A stretch of DNA of 64,000 nucleotides from Nocardia bhagyanarayanae (GCF_006716565.1 NZ_VFPG01000001.1:3844001-3908000), one strand, 5' to 3'; shown: positions 37,561 to 47,385, counted from the first letter of the stretch. Program-made: numbers and translations. Notes: generated by a model from the sequence alone, not told the origin.

Positions 37561-38199
37561 TCAGTTGTGGTCGTTGCTGGTATAGGACTCCGGGCGCAGA
37601 TGGGTGATTCCCGCGGGCGGCAGACCCGCCGAATAGGCCAGCACCTCGCAGAACGCTTCGACGTGCGGACGCATCTCCGTGGTGAGCGCGGTCCACGAGG
37701 CGCGCAGCTCCAGTTGGTGGGCGCGCGGCGGCCCCGCGATGTCGCCGTAGCGCACGGAACTCGTCGAGGTGACGGTGCCGCCGAGCGCGGTGAACGGCTC
37801 CGAACGCGACTCGAGCGCGTCGACCAGCCAGCTCCAGGCCACTTCGGGAAGCAGCGGGTCGGTGGCCAGCGCGGCGTCGATGTCGGCCTGGATGTAGGCC
37901 ACCAGACGGAACACCCCGTGCCAGGCGTCGTCGCCGTCCGGGTCGTGCAACAGGATCAGCCTGCCGAACGCGTCACCCTCGGACTCGACCGGAACCACGG
38001 GTGTCTCGGGGTGTTTGACTTCGGCGCCGATGGCGTAGGAGAACGGCGCGAGGCGTTGCGGCGGCCGGATGGGCGCGAGCTCGATCCGAGGATGCACAGT
38101 TGCGGTGCCCATCGCCTCGACCGCGGCGCGAAATGGAGCAGGTTCGCCTTGGGGGCCTTCGGTCGGTGCGGCGCCGTCGCGGAAGTCGAGCGGTGTCAC
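37561..38199 (-). CDS. DUF3000 domain-containing protein (Rv2680 family)
   Basis: A 212-residue protein of the actinobacterial DUF3000 family: [20 protein letters not shown], then [16 protein letters not shown] and [20 protein letters not shown], with a C-terminal [12 protein letters not shown] 38199 is the best start. It ends 22 bp before the RNase D-like gene on the same strand, so the two form a conserved operon of unknown joint purpose. It is divergent from hemE. Confidence 0.9.
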   Translation of the reverse strand: MTPLDFRDGAAPTEGPQGEPAPFRAAVEAMGTATVHPRIELAPIRPPQRLAPFSYAIGAEVKHPETPVVPVESEGDAFGRLILLHDPDGDDAWHGVFRLVAYIQADIDAALATDPLLPEVAWSWLVDALESRSEPFTALGGTVTSTSSVRYGDIAGPPRAHQLELRASWTALTTEMRPHVEAFCEVLAYSAGLPPAGITHLRPESYTSNDHN

Positions 38200-38316
38200 A
38201 AAAGCGACGGTAGACCTTGTGTCCCCGGCGCGGGCGGAGGCGCGCCGCTCAGGCCCCGTGACGGCCCGGTTCGGCCGGTCCGTTGCCGCCCGCCGGGCGC
38301 GCATACGATAGCGATG

Positions 38317-39372
38317 ATGAGCACCTACACTCGCCGCCGGTTGACCGACGCCCCGTTCCTGGCCGCCGCCACCGGCGCCACCCCGAGTCGGCGCCCGGTG
38401 TGGTTCATGCGCCAGGCCGGACGTTCGCTGCCCGAGTACCGCGAACTGCGCGCGGGTATCGGCATGTTGGAGTCCTGCTTCGACCCGGAGCTGGTGTGCG
38501 AGATCACCATGCAGCCGATCCGCAGGCACGGCGTCGACGCGGCGATCCTGTTCTCCGACATCGTCGTTCCGCTCAAGGCGGCCGGTATCGACCTCGACAT
38601 CGTGCCCGGCGTCGGCCCCGTCGTCGCCGCGCCGGTGCGCACCCACGACGACGTGCGCGCGCTGCCCCGGCTGCGGCCCGAGGAGGTGCACGCGGTCACC
38701 GAGGGTGTGCGACTGCTCACCGACGCGCTCGGCCAGACCCCGCTGATCGGTTTCGCGGGCGCGCCGTTCACCCTGGCCTCGTACCTGGTCGAGGGCGGGC
38801 CGAGCAAGCATCACGAGCGCACCAAGGCGATGATGCACGCCGATCCCAAGACCTGGCACGAACTGCTCGGCGCGCTCACCGACATCACCATCGTGTTCCT
38901 GCAGGCGCAGCTGGCCGCGGGCGTCGACGCGGTGCAGCTGTTCGACTCGTGGGCGGGCGCGCTCTCGCTGGCCGACTACCGCACCTTCGTGCTGCCGCAC
39001 TCCGAGCGGGTGTTCGCCGAGATCGCCGACGCCGGCGTGCCGCGCATCCACTTCGGCGTCGGCACCGGCGAGCTGCTCGGCGCGATGGGCGAGGCGGGCG
39101 CCGACGTGGTGGGCGTCGACTGGCGGGTTCCGCTGACCGAGGCGGTCCGCCGCGTCGGCGCCGGAAAAGCCTTGCAGGGCAACCTGGATCCGGCCATCCT
39201 CTTCGCCGGACCCGAGGCCGTCGAAGCCGAGGCGAGGCGCATCGCCCGCGAGGCCGATCAGGCCATCACGATGGGCGCCGCGGGCCACATCTTCAACCTC
39301 GGGCACGGCGTTCTTCCCGACACCGACCCCGGTGTGCTCACCGCCCTGGTCGAGCTCGTTCACGAACTCTAG
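38317..39372 (+). CDS. hemE: Uroporphyrinogen decarboxylase
   Basis: A 351-residue enzyme converting uroporphyrinogen III to coproporphyrinogen III. The signature [20 protein letters not shown] is near residue 27, [20 protein letters not shown] contains a catalytic Asp, [19 protein letters not shown] matches signature 2, and [15 protein letters not shown] ends the barrel. ATG 38314 directly precedes the chosen ATG 38317. First gene of a hemE-hemG-hemQ string. Confidence 0.97.
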   Translation: MSTYTRRRLTDAPFLAAATGATPSRRPVWFMRQAGRSLPEYRELRAGIGMLESCFDPELVCEITMQPIRRHGVDAAILFSDIVVPLKAAGIDLDIVPGVGPVVAAPVRTHDDVRALPRLRPEEVHAVTEGVRLLTDALGQTPLIGFAGAPFTLASYLVEGGPSKHHERTKAMMHADPKTWHELLGALTDITIVFLQAQLAAGVDAVQLFDSWAGALSLADYRTFVLPHSERVFAEIADAGVPRIHFGVGTGELLGAMGEAGADVVGVDWRVPLTEAVRRVGAGKALQGNLDPAILFAGPEAVEAEARRIAREADQAITMGAAGHIFNLGHGVLPDTDPGVLTALVELVHEL

Positions 39373-39614
39373 AACTCGCCCCTCGGCTGGGCCGTCGCGC
39401 CGAGGTCACGGCGGGGCAGCCGTGCCCGGCCCCTGCCACCCGCCGAAATCGAGCTGCTGCCGGACGACCAGGAAGGTCCATCGTCCGCCGAGGCCGGACT
39501 ACCCGGGGCAGCGTGGGTTCTGACGGCCTGCGACGGCCTGTGGCCGCCGGGCGTGACGAATCGGACAGCGAGGCGGCGGTGGAAACGGGCGGCGAACGGG
39601 ATACCGTCGCAGAC

Positions 39615-40961
39615 ATGAGGATCGCGATTGTCGGCGGTGGGATCAGTGGTCTCGTTGCGGCGTACCGGCTGCGCACGCGGCTCGGCGCGGACGCCGACAT
39701 CGTGGTGCTGGATCGCGCCGAACGGCTCGGCGGCATCCTGCACACCGGTGAAATGGGCGGCGAGCCACTGGATCTGGGGGCGGAGGCGTTCGTCGGGCGC
39801 AGGCCCGAAGTGCCCGCGCTACTCGGCGAACTGGGGTTGAGCGACCAGCTGGTGACACCCGCCGGGCGGCGTCCCCTGGTCTGGGCCGGTGGCGCGGCGC
39901 ACCCGTTGCCGCCGCGCACCCTCATGGGCATTCCCTCCGACGCCGAGTCCCTGCGCGGCCTGGTCGACGCCGACACGCTGGCGCGGGTCGCCGCCGAACC
40001 CGAGCGCGCACTGACCTGGTACCTGGACGCCGACCTGGACGTGTACAGCCTGGTCGCCGACCGGTTCGGCACGCAGGTCGCCGAGCGCAGCGTCGATCCG
40101 CTGCTGGGCGGGGTGTACGCGGGCAGCTCCCGCTCGATCGGCGTGCGCGCCGCCCTGCCCGGCCTGGCCGCCGCACTGGACGCGGGCGCGCCGAGCCTCA
40201 CCCACGCCGTGGCCGCCGCGCTGCCGCCGCCGTCGGACGCGCCGGTGTTCGGCGGTATCCGCGACGGGTACCGGGTGCTGCTCGACGCGCTGGCGGAGGC
40301 CGCGTCCGCCCGGTTCGTCACCGCGACACCGGCCACCCGGCTCGCCCGCGCCACCGGCGGCTGGGTACTCGATCCGCTCGGTCTCGTGGACGCCGTGGTG
40401 CTGGCCACCCCAGCGCCGGTCACCGCCAAGCTGCTGCGCTACGTCGCGCCGCGGGCGGCGGACGCGGCCGCCGGGATCGAGCTGTCCTCGTCGGTCGTCG
40501 TCGCGCTGTCGCTGCCGCAGGACACCGCGCTGCCGGACAACTCCGGCATCCTGGTGGCGACCGGAGAACCCCTGCGCGCGAAGGCTTTCACACTGTCCAG
40601 CCGCAAGTGGCCGCATCTGGCCGAGCGTAAGACCGCGCTGGTGCGCGCCTCCTTCGGCAAGTTCGGCGACGACGCCCCGCTGTCCTGGTCCGACACCGAC
40701 CTGATCGCCGCCGCCACCGAAGACCTCGCCACCGTCACCGGCGCCGTCATCGATCCCGTCGAGGCGATCGTGCAGCGCTGGCCGGGCGGTCTGGCGCAGT
40801 ACGCCGTCGGCCACGTCGACCGCATCGCCGAAATCGAATCCGCCACAGCCGAACTCGACGGCCTCGCATTGGCGGGTGCCTACCTGCACGGCGTCGGCGT
40901 CCCGGCCTGCGTCGCCTCCGGTGAGAACGCCGCGCGCCGCATCGCCGAATCCCTGGGCTGA
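39615..40961 (+). CDS. hemG: Protoporphyrinogen/coproporphyrinogen III oxidase
   Basis: A 448-residue FAD enzyme of the HemY type (often named hemG or hemY in actinobacteria; orthologue of Rv2677c). It has the dinucleotide motif RIAIVGGGISGLVAAYRLRT, then VLDRAERLGGILHTGEMGG and DLGAEAFVGRRPEVPAL. The C-terminal FAD-binding part has LALAGAYLHGVGVPACVASG. In the coproporphyrin-dependent pathway of actinobacteria it oxidises coproporphyrinogen III to coproporphyrin III, consistent with hemQ downstream. Confidence 0.95.
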   Translation: MRIAIVGGGISGLVAAYRLRTRLGADADIVVLDRAERLGGILHTGEMGGEPLDLGAEAFVGRRPEVPALLGELGLSDQLVTPAGRRPLVWAGGAAHPLPPRTLMGIPSDAESLRGLVDADTLARVAAEPERALTWYLDADLDVYSLVADRFGTQVAERSVDPLLGGVYAGSSRSIGVRAALPGLAAALDAGAPSLTHAVAAALPPPSDAPVFGGIRDGYRVLLDALAEAASARFVTATPATRLARATGGWVLDPLGLVDAVVLATPAPVTAKLLRYVAPRAADAAAGIELSSSVVVALSLPQDTALPDNSGILVATGEPLRAKAFTLSSRKWPHLAERKTALVRASFGKFGDDAPLSWSDTDLIAAATEDLATVTGAVIDPVEAIVQRWPGGLAQYAVGHVDRIAEIESATAELDGLALAGAYLHGVGVPACVASGENAARRIAESLG

Positions 40962-41057
40962 TCGCGCTCAGCCTCTCCTGCGCGACAGCAGGGCGTCGGC
41001 TGTCCTACGCCGCCCCGCGCGGCGGTGCGCGTTCGCCCCAGTGGCACGATAGGAAAC

Positions 41058-41753
41058 ATGGCGCGACTCGACTATCAAGCTCTCAACTCCACCATCCGCT
41101 ACCTGATGTTCTCGGTGTTCCAGGTGCAGCCGGGCGTGCTTGGCGAGGACCGTGAGGCAGCCGTCAAGGAGGCGCGCGCGTTCTTCGACGGGCTCGCCGA
41201 GCGCGACGTGGTGGTGCGCGGCATCTACGACGTGGCGGGCATGCGCGCCGACGCCGACTTCATGATCTGGACGCACGCCGAGCGGGTGGAGGACCTGCAG
41301 GCGGCGTACTCCGACTTCCGCAGGACCACCGAGCTCGGCCGGGCCAGCGCCCCGGTGTGGAGCAATGTGGCGCTGCACCGCCCCGCGGAGTTCAACAAGA
41401 GCCACATCCCGGCGTTCCTGGCCGGTGAGGACCCGGGCAACTACATCTGCGTGTACCCGTTCGTGCGCTCCTACGAGTGGTACCTGCTGCCCGACGAGGA
41501 ACGTCGCAAGATGCTGGCCGACCACGGCAAGGCCGCCCGCGGCTACCCGGACGTGCGCGCGAACACCGTGAGCTCGTTCGCGCTCGGCGACTACGAGTGG
41601 ATCCTGGCTTTCGAGTCGCCGGAACTGCACCGGATCGTGGATCTCATGCGCGATCTGCGGGCCACCGAGGCGCGCCTGCACGTCCGCGAAGAGGTGCCGT
41701 TCTTCACCGGCCCCCGCGTGGAGGTCGACAAGCTCATCGCGGCGCTGCCCTGA
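41058..41753 (+). CDS. hemQ: Coproheme decarboxylase (chlorite dismutase family)
   Basis: A 231-residue HemQ catalysing the last step of the coproporphyrin route, coproheme to heme b. Family features are [18 protein letters not shown] near the N-terminus, [40 protein letters not shown] with the catalytic Tyr, and [20 protein letters not shown] with the axial His. The distal Arg of true chlorite dismutases is not evident. It lies 96 bp after hemG. Confidence 0.96.
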   Translation: MARLDYQALNSTIRYLMFSVFQVQPGVLGEDREAAVKEARAFFDGLAERDVVVRGIYDVAGMRADADFMIWTHAERVEDLQAAYSDFRRTTELGRASAPVWSNVALHRPAEFNKSHIPAFLAGEDPGNYICVYPFVRSYEWYLLPDEERRKMLADHGKAARGYPDVRANTVSSFALGDYEWILAFESPELHRIVDLMRDLRATEARLHVREEVPFFTGPRVEVDKLIAALP

Positions 41754-41764
41754 TCGACGACGGA

Positions 41765-41796
41765 CGTGCGTGCCCCGGGTTTTCGGGGCATGCACG
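41765..41796. terminator. Bidirectional terminator
   Basis: CGTGCGTGCCCCG (41765-41777) pairs with CGGGGCATGCACG (41784-41796) with one mismatch, around a GGTTTT loop. It lies between convergent hemQ and msrB. Confidence 0.8.
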
Positions 41797-41838
41797 GCGC
41801 GCTGGCGAACCCGTATTCTGCGCTGAGCGTTCGGTCGG

Positions 41839-42282
41839 CTACCCGGCTGCGCTGTCCGAGGGGTGCAGCCGCAGAGCGATGGAGTTGATGCAATAGCGCT
41901 GGTCGGTGGGCGTGGGATAGCCTTCGCCCTCGAACACGTGGCCGAGGTGGCTGTGGCAATTCGCGCACAGCACTTCGACACGGTGCATGCCCAGCGAATT
42001 GTCCGAACGCAGGATCACCGCGTCCGATTTCGCCGGATCGAAGAACGACGGCCACCCGCAGTGCGACTCGAATTTCTCGGTGCTGCGGAACAATTCGGCG
42101 TCACAGGCGCGACAGCTGTACACGCCCTCGGTCTTGGTGTCGGTGTACTCACCGGTGAAGGGACGTTCGGTCGCGGCCTCGCGTAGCACCGCGTACTCCT
42201 CGGGATCCAGCTTGGCGCGCCACTGCTGCGGCGTCAGCTGGAGTCGTGGCGCGGGTAGAGACGTTTCGGCGTCGGAACTCAT
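41839..42282 (-). CDS. msrB: Peptide-methionine (R)-S-oxide reductase
   Basis: A 147-residue MsrB. The structural zinc ligands are two CxxC pairs (SCRACDAELF and CANCHSHLGHVF). The catalytic Cys is in QRYCINSIALRL near the C-terminus, and HCGWPSFFDP carries the conserved Trp of the active site. It repairs methionine-R-sulfoxide in proteins. Its ATG overlaps the aftC stop by four bases (ATGA, 42279-42282), so translation is coupled to an arabinan synthesis gene. Confidence 0.96.
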   Translation of the reverse strand: MSSDAETSLPAPRLQLTPQQWRAKLDPEEYAVLREAATERPFTGEYTDTKTEGVYSCRACDAELFRSTEKFESHCGWPSFFDPAKSDAVILRSDNSLGMHRVEVLCANCHSHLGHVFEGEGYPTPTDQRYCINSIALRLHPSDSAAG

Positions 42283-43733
42283 TGCTCCACGCTAATACGT
42301 TTCTCCTCGGCCGGCGCCGACCCGTTGTGTGACCTGGGCGAAGCCGGGGCCTGCGCCTGGTCGGCGGGCGCCGTGACGGACTCGGTCGCGTCCTCGGGCG
42401 CCGCGTTCGCGGCCTCCGCTTCGGCGGTGTCGCGACTGTCGGGCGCGGTCCGCATCCACACCGGATCGATGCCGAACGGCAGGCGGCCTTCCCGGCGGGC
42501 GGCCAGGTAGCGATCGCCGAGCACGCAGAACACCACGATGAGCAGCAGGCCCCAGCCGAACGTGATGCGCAGGTACTCGAGGTTGCGCCCGAAGCTCTGC
42601 CAGCGGTCCGACAGCCACTTGTCGTAGGACATGAACCCGAAGATCGCCAGCCAAGCGGGCCAGTTGCGCAGCACCGAGTTGCGCAGCACCACCGACATCA
42701 GGAACGGGAACAGCATCATCGAGTAGTACATCTGGCCGAGACCGGGCAGCAGGAACATCGCGGTGAGCAGCACACCCGAAGACGTGGTGACGAAGAACAG
42801 CTCGTCGTCGCGGTAGTAGCGGTAGAGAATCCACAGCGAGATCGCCACCAGTCCAGCCATCGTGAGGCGGATGCCCCACGTGAGCGCGTCCGGCAGGCCG
42901 TAGTAGGCGGCGTTGCCCGCGATCGCGCTGTTGAAGTAGTCCCTGGTCTCCAGCAGGTAAGGGACGGTCCTGCTGAAGAACTGCTCGGGATCCTTCAGCA
43001 GCGGCCAGGCGATCGCGGTGAGCGCGACCGGCACGCCGATGGCGGTGATGAACACCTTCCACTGCCCGCGCGCTGCCGCGATCAGCACCAGCGGCGCCAG
43101 CACAGGTTTCACGGTGATGCTCAATCCGAGTATCGCGCCGGCCCACAAATCGCGCCGGGCTAGCAACAGGTGCAGGAAGAGCAGCTCGGCCAGCAGGACG
43201 CAGCCGTTCACATTGGTGAAGACGAGCGTGTTGATGACCGTCTCGGACATGAACATGGCCAGCAGCAGCGCGGGCGCGGCCACCGACTTCAGGGTGTACT
43301 TGAACAGTCGCAGCAGCAGGTACCAGGCGAGCAGGATGGCGGCGGCGTTCAGCAGGATGAAGCACCAGCGCGACTTCTCGGGATCGATCAGCGCCAGGGG
43401 CGCGATGAGCAGCGTGCCGCCCGGCGGATACAGGTAGTGCGGGTCCACCGAGTCGAAGTTGGCGGTGTAGACGGGGCGGCCGTTGAGGAAGGCCAGCGAG
43501 GCGTTGTAGACCGGCTTGTAGTCGTCGGTGATGAACCCGTTGACAGCCTTGATGAATACCCGATTCAGCACCGTCATGACCGCGAGAGGCCAGAGTGCGA
43601 ACTTGATCACCTCGGCGGTGGTGCGAGCGGTGCGAGGCTCGAGCTGTCGAAGTAACACTGGGGCACGGTACACCGGATGGGCGGCGGATAGGTTGCCGGG
43701 ATATGTCTCGGCGCGGCGAGACAGGCCATGCAA
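42279..43733 (-). CDS. aftC: Alpha-(1->3)-arabinofuranosyltransferase AftC
   Basis: A polytopic GT-C (GT87) glycosyltransferase of about 484 residues with roughly ten membrane helices. GFITDDYKPVYNASLAFLNG holds the conserved Asp pair of the first extracytoplasmic loop. DPHYLYPPGGTLLIAPLAL and LVFTNVNGCVLLAELLFL also match mycobacterial AftC. It adds alpha-1,3-linked arabinofuranose branches from decaprenyl-phosphoarabinose to arabinogalactan and lipoarabinomannan. The C-terminal 75 residues are a Glu/Ala/Pro-rich cytosolic tail. The start TTG 43733 is uncertain; GTG codons about 20-26 residues in are alternatives. Confidence 0.93.
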   Translation of the reverse strand: MHGLSRRAETYPGNLSAAHPVYRAPVLLRQLEPRTARTTAEVIKFALWPLAVMTVLNRVFIKAVNGFITDDYKPVYNASLAFLNGRPVYTANFDSVDPHYLYPPGGTLLIAPLALIDPEKSRWCFILLNAAAILLAWYLLLRLFKYTLKSVAAPALLLAMFMSETVINTLVFTNVNGCVLLAELLFLHLLLARRDLWAGAILGLSITVKPVLAPLVLIAAARGQWKVFITAIGVPVALTAIAWPLLKDPEQFFSRTVPYLLETRDYFNSAIAGNAAYYGLPDALTWGIRLTMAGLVAISLWILYRYYRDDELFFVTTSSGVLLTAMFLLPGLGQMYYSMMLFPFLMSVVLRNSVLRNWPAWLAIFGFMSYDKWLSDRWQSFGRNLEYLRITFGWGLLLIVVFCVLGDRYLAARREGRLPFGIDPVWMRTAPDSRDTAEAEAANAAPEDATESVTAPADQAQAPASPRSHNGSAPAEEKRISVEQ

Positions 43734-43753
43734 TCAGGCTATGACCGGCGGGT

Positions 43754-45310
43754 TCAGGCTGGACAGGCGCTGCCGTCCTGCGGAAGCCGCGCCTCTTTCA
43801 GGTAGTCCAGCAGCAATCGCTGCGCGCAGCCCGAGTGGGTGAAGACCGGGTGCCCCCAGCCCTGCCAGGTCGTCGACGCGTGCCGCGCGCCCGCGGCGCC
43901 CAGCGCGCCCGTCACCGAGGCCTGCCCGCCGTTGCCCACCACGGGGTCGGCGATGCCGCCGAGCACCAGCACCGGAAGGGTGAATTTTTCCGGCAGCGGC
44001 GGCGCCCCCGCGACCGGCCAAGCCGAGCAGCCCATCAGCGCGATCGCCGCGCTCCGGCCGAACACCGGATACTTCTGACCCCACGCGGCCGTCAGCTCGG
44101 TCGCCTTGGTGGGGGTGGGCGGTTGCTGAATGTCGGTGCAGCGGTTGACGAACTGGCCGTCGCTCGCGGTTGCCGCCGATTCGCGCAGCACCAGGTTGCC
44201 GAGCGCGGCCCGGTCGCCGCGCCCGGCCGCCGAGAGCGCGTCGGCCAGTTCGGTGATCCGGTTGGCCTGATCGGCGCGCGGCGAGCCGAGGAAGCCGCTG
44301 ATCGTGGTGAGCAGCGCGTTGGCGGAGATGTCGCCGAGCCCGCCCTCGCCCGCCCTGCGCACCAGGTCGGTGATCGCCGCGCGCGGGTCGGGCCCGAGCG
44401 AGCAGCCGAGCCCGGTGCAGCGCTGGGCGAACGCGGTGAGCGCCGCCTCCGCGCCCTGCAGGCGGTGCTCCTCGGCGGTCACCGAGTCGGCGCCGACGGC
44501 CTCGGGGGAGTCGAGCGCCAGCCGCGCCAGGTGATCGCCGAACTTGCGCGCGTAGCTGAGCGCGACCCGCGCGCCGTTTCCGGTGCCCAGCAGGTCGATG
44601 TGCTCGACCTGCCACTGCCTGCGCAGCTGCTCGATGTCGTCGGCCGCGTGCGGCGCGTCGAAGGTGCCTTCGTAGGGCTGTAGGAAATCGCGGCAGGAGA
44701 TGGTGGCCTCCCGGCTGAGCGCGGCCACCGCCTGCACCGGATCGGCCGCGTCCGGACCGAACTGGGCGTTGTCGGCGAGGCCGCGCCGGATGTCGGGCGG
44801 CAGGCAGTCGATCGGCTGGGAGGTGCCGAGGCCGCGCCGGTCCACCGCGACGATCGGGCGCGCGCCGAGCAGCGTGCTCGCCGGCCCGACGGCCAGGCCG
44901 GCGAGCGTCGCGGTCGAGGAGCGGTCCGTGCCCGAGGTCAGGACCAGCGGTGCGACGTCGGTCGGGGTCTGCGCGAGACGGGCCCGCATCGCGCCGGTGC
45001 GGAAGCTGCCGAGCACGCTGCCCGCGGCATCGATCGGCGTGGAGTACTCCGCGCACTCCAGCACCAGACCGGCGGGCGCGGGGCCGAGACCGAGCAGATT
45101 CAGGGTCGGCGTCGTGCACTCGCGCCAGGTCAGGTCGGTCTTGGGCACCTCGGCGTTGGGCGGCGGGGGCGGGGTCGACGCCGAGGTCTCCCCGCCGCCG
45201 ACGGCTGGATGCTCGACGGCGACGACGGGACGATCGGACGGGCCCGCACCGCATCCGGCGATCATCATCGACAGTGCCGAGGCCAGCACGGCGGCTCGAG
45301 TCCAGCGCAT
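43754..45310 (-). CDS. Secreted alpha/beta hydrolase-fold lipoprotein (Rv2672 family)
   Basis: A 518-residue lipoprotein. The signal peptide and lipobox are at residues 1-20 (AALSMMIAGCG-like; Cys20 after MIAG). The fold resembles TAP/SlpD tripeptidyl aminopeptidases with a C-terminal TAP-like domain (LPVLVLGGIADPVVGNGGQA gives Asp; TWQGWGHPVFTHSGC gives His). At the nucleophile elbow the sequence is LLGTGNGARVALSY, with Gly where proteases have Ser, so catalysis is doubtful. It sits between ribD-like and aftC genes in one operon; orthologue Rv2672. Confidence 0.9.
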   Translation of the reverse strand: MRWTRAAVLASALSMMIAGCGAGPSDRPVVAVEHPAVGGGETSASTPPPPPNAEVPKTDLTWRECTTPTLNLLGLGPAPAGLVLECAEYSTPIDAAGSVLGSFRTGAMRARLAQTPTDVAPLVLTSGTDRSSTATLAGLAVGPASTLLGARPIVAVDRRGLGTSQPIDCLPPDIRRGLADNAQFGPDAADPVQAVAALSREATISCRDFLQPYEGTFDAPHAADDIEQLRRQWQVEHIDLLGTGNGARVALSYARKFGDHLARLALDSPEAVGADSVTAEEHRLQGAEAALTAFAQRCTGLGCSLGPDPRAAITDLVRRAGEGGLGDISANALLTTISGFLGSPRADQANRITELADALSAAGRGDRAALGNLVLRESAATASDGQFVNRCTDIQQPPTPTKATELTAAWGQKYPVFGRSAAIALMGCSAWPVAGAPPLPEKFTLPVLVLGGIADPVVGNGGQASVTGALGAAGARHASTTWQGWGHPVFTHSGCAQRLLLDYLKEARLPQDGSACPA

Positions 45311-45342
45311 GCGCTACAGCCTGCCAGGTTCGGACGCGTGTT

Positions 45343-46104
45343 TCACCGACGGGCCCATCGGGTCAGCATCGTGCCGTCGGTGTCGAGCACGATGTGCCTG
45401 CGCTCCATCGGCATCCGGAACTCGTGCGCGGACAGCGAGATTCGGCGTGCGGTGCCGCCGACCAGCACCGGTGCGGTGGTCAGGCACAGCTCGTCGATCG
45501 CGTCCGCTTCCAGCAGTTCGCCGAACAGGTGCGGACCGCCCTCGCACAGCACCCGGGTGAGCCCGCGCTCGGCGAGCGCCGCGAGCAGACCTTTCGGTGT
45601 CACCGCGACGCCACCCGCCTCGATCACCACGCCGCCGGCTTCGGCGAGCGCGAGCTTGCGGTCGGCGGGCGCGGTGCTGGTGGTGATGATCAGCGGCGGC
45701 ACCGCGGTGTCGGTGAACAGGCGGCAGCCCGGTTCCAGCGCGGCGCTGGCGGTGACCACCGCGATCGGCGGCGGCGCGCCGTCGGGGTGTCCGCCGAGCC
45801 CGCGGTCGTAGAGCTCCCTGCGGCGGGTCGCGCTGGTGCGCGCGCCGCCGTAGTTCTCCGCGCGAACCGTGCCCGCGCCGACCAGGACCACGTCGGCGAG
45901 TTCGCGGAGGAGCATGAACACTTTCTTGTCGGCCGGGGTGCCGAGACCGGCGGTCGCGTCCTCGCTGGTCGCGGCGCCGTCGATGCTTGCGACGAAATTC
46001 GCGCGGACCCAGGGGGCCTGGAGGTCGAAGGGGTAGGCGTACAGCCTGGCGAGGTCTTCGCGGCTCAGCTCTGTGAGCTGGATCGCATTGTGGATACGCT
46101 GCAT
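45343..46104 (-). CDS. Pyrimidine reductase family protein (RibD C-terminal-like, Rv2671)
   Basis: A 253-residue reductase of the dihydrofolate-reductase/RibD_C fold: WVRANFVASIDGAATSEDAT near residue 36, VVLVGAGTVRAENYGGART near 73, LTRVLCEGGPHLFGELLEAD near 178, and LTTAPVLVGGTARRI. The N-terminal deaminase domain of classical RibD is absent. The M. tuberculosis homologue can substitute for dihydrofolate reductase when overexpressed. First gene of the ribD-hydrolase-aftC-msrB operon. Confidence 0.92.
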   Translation of the reverse strand: MQRIHNAIQLTELSREDLARLYAYPFDLQAPWVRANFVASIDGAATSEDATAGLGTPADKKVFMLLRELADVVLVGAGTVRAENYGGARTSATRRRELYDRGLGGHPDGAPPPIAVVTASAALEPGCRLFTDTAVPPLIITTSTAPADRKLALAEAGGVVIEAGGVAVTPKGLLAALAERGLTRVLCEGGPHLFGELLEADAIDELCLTTAPVLVGGTARRISLSAHEFRMPMERRHIVLDTDGTMLTRWARR

Positions 46105-46139
46105 GAAGTCACATCACACCACGTCTTTAGGCTTCGTCC

Positions 46140-47159
46140 ATGCAAGAACGCCTTGTCGATCGCCATCCGGAGGTTCCGGCGGACCAGCTCGTCGCCCAAA
46201 TGGTGCCTCCGCCCATGTTCGACGAGGTCAGTTTCGCCTCCTACATCCCGGACCCCAAGGAGCCCAGCCAGGCCGCGGCCGTGCGCAAGGCCGAGGACTT
46301 CGCCGGGCAGGTGGCCAAGATCCACAAGGCCGCGGGCAAGAAGGGCCTGTTCGGTAAGAAGAAGCAGGTCAGCGGCGCGGGCCTGTACCTCGACGGTGGT
46401 TTCGGCGTCGGCAAGACGCACCTGCTCGCCTCGATCTTCCACAGCGCGCCCGCGCCGAAATCCTTCGGCACCTTCGGCGAGCTGACCAACCTGGTCGGCG
46501 CGCTCGGCTTCAACAACGCCGTCGAGCGGCTCGCGGCCAACAGCGTGCTGTGCATCGACGAATTCGAGCTCGACGATCCGGGCGACACCATGCTCGTGTC
46601 GCGCCTGCTGACCGAGCTGTCCGCCCGCGGCGTGTCGATCGCCGCCACCTCCAACACCCTGCCCGGCCAGCTGGGCGAAGGGCGTTTCGCCGCACAGGAT
46701 TTCATGCGCGAGATCAAGAAGCTCGGCGCGATCTTCGAGGCCGTGCGCGTCGACGGACCGGACTACCGGCATCGCGACCTGCCGCCCGCGCCGGAGCCGA
46801 CCTCGGCCGACCTGCTCGCCGAACGCGCCTCGGCCACACCGGGTTCCACGCTCGACGACTTCGACGCCCTGCTGAAGCACCTGAGCACGCTGCATCCGTC
46901 CAAGTACGGCGCGCTGATCTCCGGGCTCTCGGCGGTGTTCATCTCCGGCGTGCACCCCGTCACCGACCAGGCCGTCGCGCTGCGCATCGTCGTCCTCGCC
47001 GACCGCCTGTACGACGCCAGCGTCCCCGTCACCGTCTCGGGCGCCAAACTGGACGAGATCTTCTCCCAGGAGATGCTGGACGGCGGGTACCGCAAGAAGT
47101 ACCTGCGCGCCATCTCGCGTCTGCTGGCGCTGTCCCGTTTCGAGGCTGCCGCGGCCTGA
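46140..47159 (+). CDS. zapE: Cell division protein ZapE (AFG1-like ATPase)
   Basis: A 339-residue AAA-type ATPase. Walker A is YLDGGFGVGKTHLLASIFHS near residue 84, Walker B is SVLCIDEFELDDPGDTML, and AATSNTLPGQLGEGRFAAQD contains sensor-1. VTVSGAKLDEIFSQEMLDGG ends the domain. ZapE/AFG1 proteins act at the division site in proteobacteria and in protein quality control elsewhere; the role in actinobacteria is not established. It is divergent from the ribD-like operon with a 35-bp gap. Confidence 0.93.
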   Translation: MQERLVDRHPEVPADQLVAQMVPPPMFDEVSFASYIPDPKEPSQAAAVRKAEDFAGQVAKIHKAAGKKGLFGKKKQVSGAGLYLDGGFGVGKTHLLASIFHSAPAPKSFGTFGELTNLVGALGFNNAVERLAANSVLCIDEFELDDPGDTMLVSRLLTELSARGVSIAATSNTLPGQLGEGRFAAQDFMREIKKLGAIFEAVRVDGPDYRHRDLPPAPEPTSADLLAERASATPGSTLDDFDALLKHLSTLHPSKYGALISGLSAVFISGVHPVTDQAVALRIVVLADRLYDASVPVTVSGAKLDEIFSQEMLDGGYRKKYLRAISRLLALSRFEAAAA

Positions 47160-47189
47160 ACCGGCCCGCACGACTGCCCGCCGACTCTC

Positions 47190-47385
47190 GTGCGCACCGG
47201 TCTGGTCTATCGCACCGGGCAGCTCGACAACGCGACACCGGCCGACCTGGCCACGGCGGTGCTGCTGACCCTGCTCGGCGTCGATCGCGCCACGGTGACT
47301 ACGGCGGCTTCGACGCGTACGCGCACGACGGCTTGGGCCTGACCGACGCCGCATCGCCGCGTTGCGGGCCAAGATGCCGGCCTGA
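47190..47385 (+). pseudogene. Remnant of a tyrosine phosphatase (PtpB-like) gene
   Basis: Three pieces of a tyrosine-specific protein phosphatase survive in order. VRTGLVYRTGQLDNATPADL is the N-terminal (R-x-G-x-(L/V)YR-(S/T)) motif. TAVLLTLLGVDRATV is the helix that normally follows the catalytic CxxGKDRTG loop. YGGFDAYAHDGLGLTDA joined by a one-base shift to IAALRAKMPA is the C-terminus. The segment with the catalytic Cys and Arg is missing, as is the region between pieces two and three. The intact family is about 240-270 residues; here under 200 bp remain. Confidence 0.7.

Noticed and set aside
38283..40961. An 892-codon frame beginning inside hemE
   Set aside because: Only its 3' part (from ATG 39615) is real, being hemG; the first 440 codons are a shadow of hemE.
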